Positions 60,173 to 64,000 of a stretch of 64,000 nucleotides of DNA are shown in pieces (the stretch's first letter is position 1; every line of letters starts with the position of its first letter). The stretch spans positions 1-64,000 of the forward strand of contig NZ_SZVO01000002.1 of assembly GCF_005280585.1 (NCBI RefSeq), given 5' to 3'. A model generated the notes under the pieces. It did not search any database. It had not been told where the DNA came from and saw only the letters and a program-made list of their open reading frames with translations. Position numbers and translations under genes: made by a program. The DNA comes from Dyadobacter frigoris. Lineage in GTDB: Bacteria > Bacteroidota > Bacteroidia > Cytophagales > Spirosomataceae.

Positions 60173-61870
60173 TTAATTTTTCACAACAACCACTTTTCTT
60201 TTATATTGAGCCTTCTCGCCGGTTGGATCAAAAATATCAATTAGAATCAAATAATATCCGGTTTCGACAATGTCACCATTTTCATTTCTTCCATCCCAGG
60301 AAATTGCCCCGTCTGTTCCCAGCAGCTGATTTCTTAGTAGATTCTTAATCAATCTACCAAGGATATCGTAGATTTTAATCGTTGCTATTTTCCCTGATTG
60401 CAAGAGTTTATATTTTATTTGGGTAAAACCTGCGGCTATATTATCCGGGCTAAAAGCGCCTGGTTCTACCTCAAAAGTATCCTTTTCTGTATTCGTTTTT
60501 ATTTGCGAGTTGGCATAGCCCGGTGTGGCATTTCCTGTGGTAGCGGCAGCGGAATGCCAGTTTGAAATAATTTCAGAAGAAATACCGGTATCTGATTTTT
60601 CAAGAGAAACTCCTTTTGTATCAGTAATTAATGGGTCGTGCATAGCCTCGTTATAATCAAAACGATCATAAATCTTTCCTTCCGGATTTTTAAAAATAAC
60701 CCCACCTTCTGCGTTTGAATAAGCTGGCAGCGAACTTAGTTTAAGAAAATTCCCGGATTCATTTGCCGGATAATGTTCTTTAATAACTTCCGGATTCGTC
60801 GTTAACGCCAGATATCCGAAAGGTGGCAAAATATAATTTTCAGTTGTTATGATCCCGAAAACATCAGGCTGGCCATCCTTCACATTTCCTAAAGACCAAT
60901 CTTTTAGATCAATATATTTCCTGGATCGATTATAAATTTCAACAAAATCAACACCACCTTCCGGTGGATTGAATAAAATTTCGTTTAAAACCACATCCCC
61001 CGAATCCGCTTTCGAAGGCAATCCAATAGTATAATCTGCCTGACGTAAGATATTTCCGGTGCAATCTGAAAGATTTTTTATTGATAAATTGTATGTTTCA
61101 CCCGCCAAAAGTGAGAAACCCAGCGTAACAACCAAATTATGGAAATGTGGCGGTTCCAGTTTTCTCTTAACAATTTTTCGCCCCGACAATTCAATAAGAG
61201 TACCTGAAACTGCGACTAAACTATCCAGCTTTTCATTAGCAACAATCCTCAATTCGGTCGGTGAGGTTACATCAACCCGTTGAATTACAGGAGGCTCAAA
61301 ATCTGGATTACTTCTTTGGGTACTATTTACTTTTGCAGGTGTTCCACCGCGTATATCGTTCGAGATCTCCCAGTTGCTTTGTTCACCGCAAGGATTATCC
61401 GTATCTGTCATTTCAATTGAATAACCGCCTGCACGTTTATCAGACGGCCACCAGCTATTTTCATAGGTGATTGAAAATACAAGACTATTTCCCGGGCTGT
61501 ACAAGGAAATTGTTCCGCCCTCATTTGGAAGTAAAAACGTCGAAAGCGGAATTATTTTGCCAAATCCTATAAAATTGCTGGCATTTACTTTATTACAAAG
61601 CACCACATATTCGTCGGGTAGAATAATCGAATCGGGAAAAACTGCGGATCGTGTACCAATTGTTAATTTCCAGTTTTTCAGAAATACCGCTTGTCCGCTT
61701 CTATTATACAATTCAAGATATTCGACGGTTGGCAGGCCAATTGCAGGTATCGGATTTGCCATGATTTCAGAAATAACGATGCTGTTATAACTTTGGCCAA
61801 AAGAACTGAAATGAAGCACAAAAAATATCCCGACGACAATTCTTAAACTTTTCCAATTTATTAAAGACAT
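60173..61870 (-). CDS. Lamin-tail domain protein with T9SS-type C-terminal domain
   Basis: The 565-residue protein has a signal peptide (MSLINWKSLRIVVGIFFVLHFSSFGQ) and two lamin-tail (LTD) domains: IVISEIMANPIPAIGLPTVEYLELYNRSG (about 30-170) and VVLNEILFNPPEGGVDFVEIYNRS (about 295-420). A FlgD-like/T9SS C-terminal domain follows (IKIYDILGRLIKNLL, GAISWDGRNENGDIVETGYYLILIDI, KRKVVVVKN). LTD proteins of Bacteroidota are secreted or surface-attached, often with nucleases; no nuclease domain is present here. The ATG at 61870 gives the signal peptide. Function unknown, possibly adhesion. Confidence 0.85.
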   Translation of the reverse strand: MSLINWKSLRIVVGIFFVLHFSSFGQSYNSIVISEIMANPIPAIGLPTVEYLELYNRSGQAVFLKNWKLTIGTRSAVFPDSIILPDEYVVLCNKVNASNFIGFGKIIPLSTFLLPNEGGTISLYSPGNSLVFSITYENSWWPSDKRAGGYSIEMTDTDNPCGEQSNWEISNDIRGGTPAKVNSTQRSNPDFEPPVIQRVDVTSPTELRIVANEKLDSLVAVSGTLIELSGRKIVKRKLEPPHFHNLVVTLGFSLLAGETYNLSIKNLSDCTGNILRQADYTIGLPSKADSGDVVLNEILFNPPEGGVDFVEIYNRSRKYIDLKDWSLGNVKDGQPDVFGIITTENYILPPFGYLALTTNPEVIKEHYPANESGNFLKLSSLPAYSNAEGGVIFKNPEGKIYDRFDYNEAMHDPLITDTKGVSLEKSDTGISSEIISNWHSAAATTGNATPGYANSQIKTNTEKDTFEVEPGAFSPDNIAAGFTQIKYKLLQSGKIATIKIYDILGRLIKNLLRNQLLGTDGAISWDGRNENGDIVETGYYLILIDIFDPTGEKAQYKRKVVVVKN

Positions 61871-61965
61871 ATTTCCGCGTAGCAAGACGTTAAATAGTCT
61901 ATACGGAATAAAATTGCTATGGTAACTAACAACCAAATCAGCATTGAATTAGGAAGGTCTTAAAC

Positions 61966-61996
61966 AAAAAAATTCAACCCGTTTCTGAGTTGAATT
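61966..61996 (-). terminator. Terminator of the Lys/Ala-rich protein gene
   Basis: On the minus strand AATTCAACTC and GGGTTGAATT pair (10 bp, one wobble) around a short loop and are followed by T7, about 30 nt after the stop at 62027. Confidence 0.75.
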
Positions 61997-62026
61997 CGAC
62001 CTGGTATCTTTTAAAGCAATGCTGAT

Positions 62027-62437
62027 TTATTTGCTTTCTTCTGTTTTCACTGGTTCTGTTGCAACAGCTTTAACGGGAGCGGCTGCTGTTTTTGGTGTCG
62101 TCGCAGCTTTTGGAGCAGGAGTCTTGGCTGGAGGAACAGCAGCCGGTTTGGACGAAGCCGAAGCTACCAATGTAGCTACTTTTTCTGCATGTTTCTTTTT
62201 ATCCTTTTTAGACTCTTTTTCTTTCTTTGGTGATTTGGCTTTTTTCTCCGCATTTTTAACTTCTTTCTCTTTTCTCTTAGCTTCATCTTTTATGAACTTC
62301 GAGACTTTTTTAGCCAATTTAGCAGCTGCTTTTTCAATTGACTTTTTTATTTTTTTTGAATCAGCAGTCACCGCATCAAGCTTCGTAACAAGTGTTTCTG
62401 CGATTTCGGTAGTAAGTTTTTTCGTTGCGGATTTCAT
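62027..62437 (-). CDS. Histone H1-like Lys/Ala/Pro-rich protein
   Basis: The 136-residue protein has a helical N-terminal half with heptad-like Lys/Ala/Glu repeats (KKIKKSIEKAAAKLAKKVSK, EVKNAEKKAKSPKKEKESK) and a disordered Ala/Pro/Thr/Lys tail (PAAVPPAKTPAPKAATTPKT). The composition and order resemble bacterial histone H1-like proteins or phasins. The strong codon bias on the coding strand and the following terminator support a real gene. The opposite strand carries an equally long open frame, caused by this composition. The role in nucleoid or granule binding is inferred. Confidence 0.65.
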   Translation of the reverse strand: MKSATKKLTTEIAETLVTKLDAVTADSKKIKKSIEKAAAKLAKKVSKFIKDEAKRKEKEVKNAEKKAKSPKKEKESKKDKKKHAEKVATLVASASSKPAAVPPAKTPAPKAATTPKTAAAPVKAVATEPVKTEESK

Positions 62438-62584
62438 ATTTTAAAATTATTTTTAATAATAAGACAGGATTCTGACCGGCTAATATTCTTATACACAGCC
62501 GCTTGATAAGTGAGTCATGCTCTTGTCTTTCAACCTACAAATACCGTCTAATAAATCCAGAAGAACAAATAAAACGTGTTATAT

Positions 62585-63115
62585 TTATGTTAAATTTTTC
62601 TTGATAAATTCCCATAACACGATTCCCGCCGATACTGACACATTAAACGAATGTTTGGTACCAAATTGCGGTATTTCAACACATCCGTCACATACATCAA
62701 TTACGTCATCCGCCACGCCTTCTACTTCATTTCCAAATACAAATGCACAGGGTATAGCAGGTTTGGGATCAAAATTTTGTAATAATGTACTGCCTTCCGC
62801 CTGTTCGACAGCAAAAACCTGATATCCTTGTTCTTTCAATTTCAAAACGGCCTGTAAAGTACTTTCTTCCTTTTCCCAGATCACCGCATTTTCTGCACCC
62901 AGTGCACTTTTAGTAATTTCCCGGTGCGGTGGATTTTGCGTGTAACCACACAAAATCATTTTCCTTGCCCGGAAGGCATCTGCCGTCCTAAAAAAAGATC
63001 CAACATTATTAAGGCTGCGGATATTGTCGAGCACAATAACAAAAGGAAATTTATCCGATTCTTTAAATTCTTCAACCGACAAACGGTTCATTTCTTCAAT
63101 GAGCAGTTTACGCAT
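62585..63115 (-). CDS. TrmH/SpoU-family RNA 2'-O-methyltransferase
   Basis: The 176-residue protein has the SPOUT motifs: NIRSLNNVGSFFRTADAF (motif 1, Asn-x-x-x-Arg), CAFVFGNEVEGV (motif 2) and EIPQFGTKHSFNVSVSAGIVLWEF (motif 3, the SAM-binding knot). It methylates ribose in tRNA or rRNA; the TrmH-L-like short form does not allow the site to be named. The ATG at 63115 was chosen since the longer frame to 63259 adds an unrelated stretch and lies upstream of a likely TATTTTTA promoter box. Confidence 0.92.
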   Translation of the reverse strand: MRKLLIEEMNRLSVEEFKESDKFPFVIVLDNIRSLNNVGSFFRTADAFRARKMILCGYTQNPPHREITKSALGAENAVIWEKEESTLQAVLKLKEQGYQVFAVEQAEGSTLLQNFDPKPAIPCAFVFGNEVEGVADDVIDVCDGCVEIPQFGTKHSFNVSVSAGIVLWEFIKKNLT

Positions 63116-63415
63116 TGCAATAGTTTTCGATAAAAATATGATAATAATATAATGACAAACGTACAACGAATTATTTAAAATGTTAACGTGCATGGTGGCG
63201 CACCTGGTTTTAAACATAGGGCAACTGTTTATCAAGCATTTAAAAATTAAATAGCCCATAGTACAATATTCTACTACTATGAAATCAAATTATTACTACA
63301 TTTAATAAGAAATTATAACAACGAGTCTGGTTTTTATCTTATCGTTACTTGCAGCACAATCTGACGTCTATTGGATAATTAATCGGATTGTTATTAAAAT
63401 TTTACTCTAAAAATA
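63116..63415. other. Divergent intergenic region, AT-rich
   Basis: These 300 nt lie between the methyltransferase and the partial sensor gene. On the minus strand TTTG and TATTTTTA (17 nt apart) form a fair promoter for the methyltransferase. The plus-strand promoter of the sensor gene is not clear. No gene or RNA is seen. Confidence 0.4.
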
Positions 63416-64000
63416 GTGAAGAAATACCTGGTGCTCCTCGCAATTTTACTAATCTTCGCAAGTAACAATTACATTTTTGCACAATCGCAAACAAATGAAC
63501 AGAACGCTTACACAGTACATTATTATACTGAAGATAACGGGCTTCCTCAAAATAGCGTTAAAAACATTTCGGCTGACTCAGAAGGCTTTATATGGCTGAC
63601 CACAGAAACGGGACTGGTAAGATTTGACGGAAAAAACTTTTTCACCTTTGATAAATCTAATCTGCCGATTACCTACAACAGGTTTTCCATGCTTCAGCCA
63701 AGCCTTGAAGGAGGAGATAAAAATAAAAAATCCAGGAAATTATATGCCGTTGCTGAAGGCTATCAGTTCGTTCGTATAGAGGCCGGAAAGGCTACAATGG
63801 ATTCTGTATATACTAATAGAATTCGTTCGATTCCACATTTAAAAAAGTCGGGAGAGAATGTGCTTATGTCAAATGGCGCTCCTAATTATTTAAGAGACTG
63901 GCTAAATCCGGATTATTATGTTATTGCGGTTCCCGAGGGCGAAGGAAACTTTTTCATTTGCGAACGTCAAAAAATTGAATATTATTCAAACTGGAAAAAA
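63416..64000 (+). CDS. Two-component regulator propeller sensor, N-terminal part (cut by window end)
   Basis: A GTG at 63416 opens a frame that stays open to the window end (195 codons). It begins with a signal peptide (KKYLVLLAILLIFASNNYIFAQ) and the Reg_prop pattern YYTEDNGLPQNSVKNISADSEGFIWLTTETGLVRFDGKNF, as in hybrid two-component or AraC/LuxR sensors with periplasmic beta-propellers. The C-terminal output domain lies outside the window. An upstream in-frame TAA at 63395 and no ATG support the GTG start. Confidence 0.8.
   Translation, partial: MKKYLVLLAILLIFASNNYIFAQSQTNEQNAYTVHYYTEDNGLPQNSVKNISADSEGFIWLTTETGLVRFDGKNFFTFDKSNLPITYNRFSMLQPSLEGGDKNKKSRKLYAVAEGYQFVRIEAGKATMDSVYTNRIRSIPHLKKSGENVLMSNGAPNYLRDWLNPDYYVIAVPEGEGNFFICERQKIEYYSNWKK

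Noticed and set aside
62019..62444. 141-codon plus-strand ORF
   Set aside because: Antisense to the Lys/Ala-rich gene; it is a composition shadow with a Phe/Ser/Ala-rich product.

Overview
The window looks like a chromosomal segment of a Bacteroidota bacterium, most likely a Cytophagales/Spirosomaceae genome of the Dyadobacter type. The basis is a SusC/SusD pair under an ECF sigma/FecR system, T9SS-style C-terminal domains, LytTR/His_kinase signalling, and promoters of the Bacteroidota form TTG/TTTG - about 20 nt - TAnnTTTG. GC is moderate. No database was searched, so the genus is an inference.

Layout. 1-3020: small hypothetical genes, a broken T9SS-cargo remnant, three tandem sRNA-like terminator elements, and a stand-alone HD-type (p)ppGpp hydrolase behind a frameshifted small gene. 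3026-12000 (minus strand): SGNH hydrolase with TPRs, SusD, SusC with STN domain, FecR and ECF sigma, a complete outer-membrane signalling/uptake locus. 12100-22250 (minus strand): a five-gene, apparently entirely exported set of GH95 fucosidase, PVC-type cytochrome dehydrogenase, two-domain alpha/beta hydrolase, PQQ dehydrogenase with a heme c domain, and Tat-exported RspA/ManD-type dehydratase. Together these could form a periplasmic oxidative sugar route. 22500-27000: quinone oxidoreductase with an operator-like inverted repeat, a sulfatase, and a pyruvate oxidase-type enzyme. 27350-32150: TonB receptor, TPR protein, LytS-like kinase and LytTR regulator in one operon. 32365-35260: small genes, a Fic AMP-transferase and an HxlR pseudogene. 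35635-45860: housekeeping and cell-wall genes (NamZ-like, radical SAM, M42 peptidase, mini-zincin, greA, fmt, folA, esterase, hslU). These are interrupted by a strict 56-bp tandem array of 18 full units plus a partial, and include a putative structured leader or sRNA upstream of greA. 46220-56900: GH92 mannosidase, aldo/keto reductase, PQQ sugar dehydrogenase, cytochrome c, a siderophore-type TonB receptor with DoxX and DUF4198 genes, and gluconokinase. 57090-64000: metallophosphoesterase, exported DinB-like protein, pgeF, a lamin-tail T9SS protein, a histone-H1-like Lys/Ala protein, a TrmH-type methyltransferase, and the start of a two-component propeller sensor.

How the genes work together. 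The dominant theme is glycan capture and periplasmic sugar oxidation. Glycosidases (GH95, GH92) and a sulfatase release sugars, SusCD and TonB receptors import, and two PQQ enzymes with three cytochrome c modules could pass electrons to respiration. A lactonase-like hydrolase, a dehydratase and gluconokinase could process the sugar acids. The most unusual structural features are the 56-bp array, the greA leader, the tandem sRNA-like elements, several REP-like palindromes (one supplies a gene's stop codon), and three separate one-base frameshifts that are either real gene decay or consensus errors.
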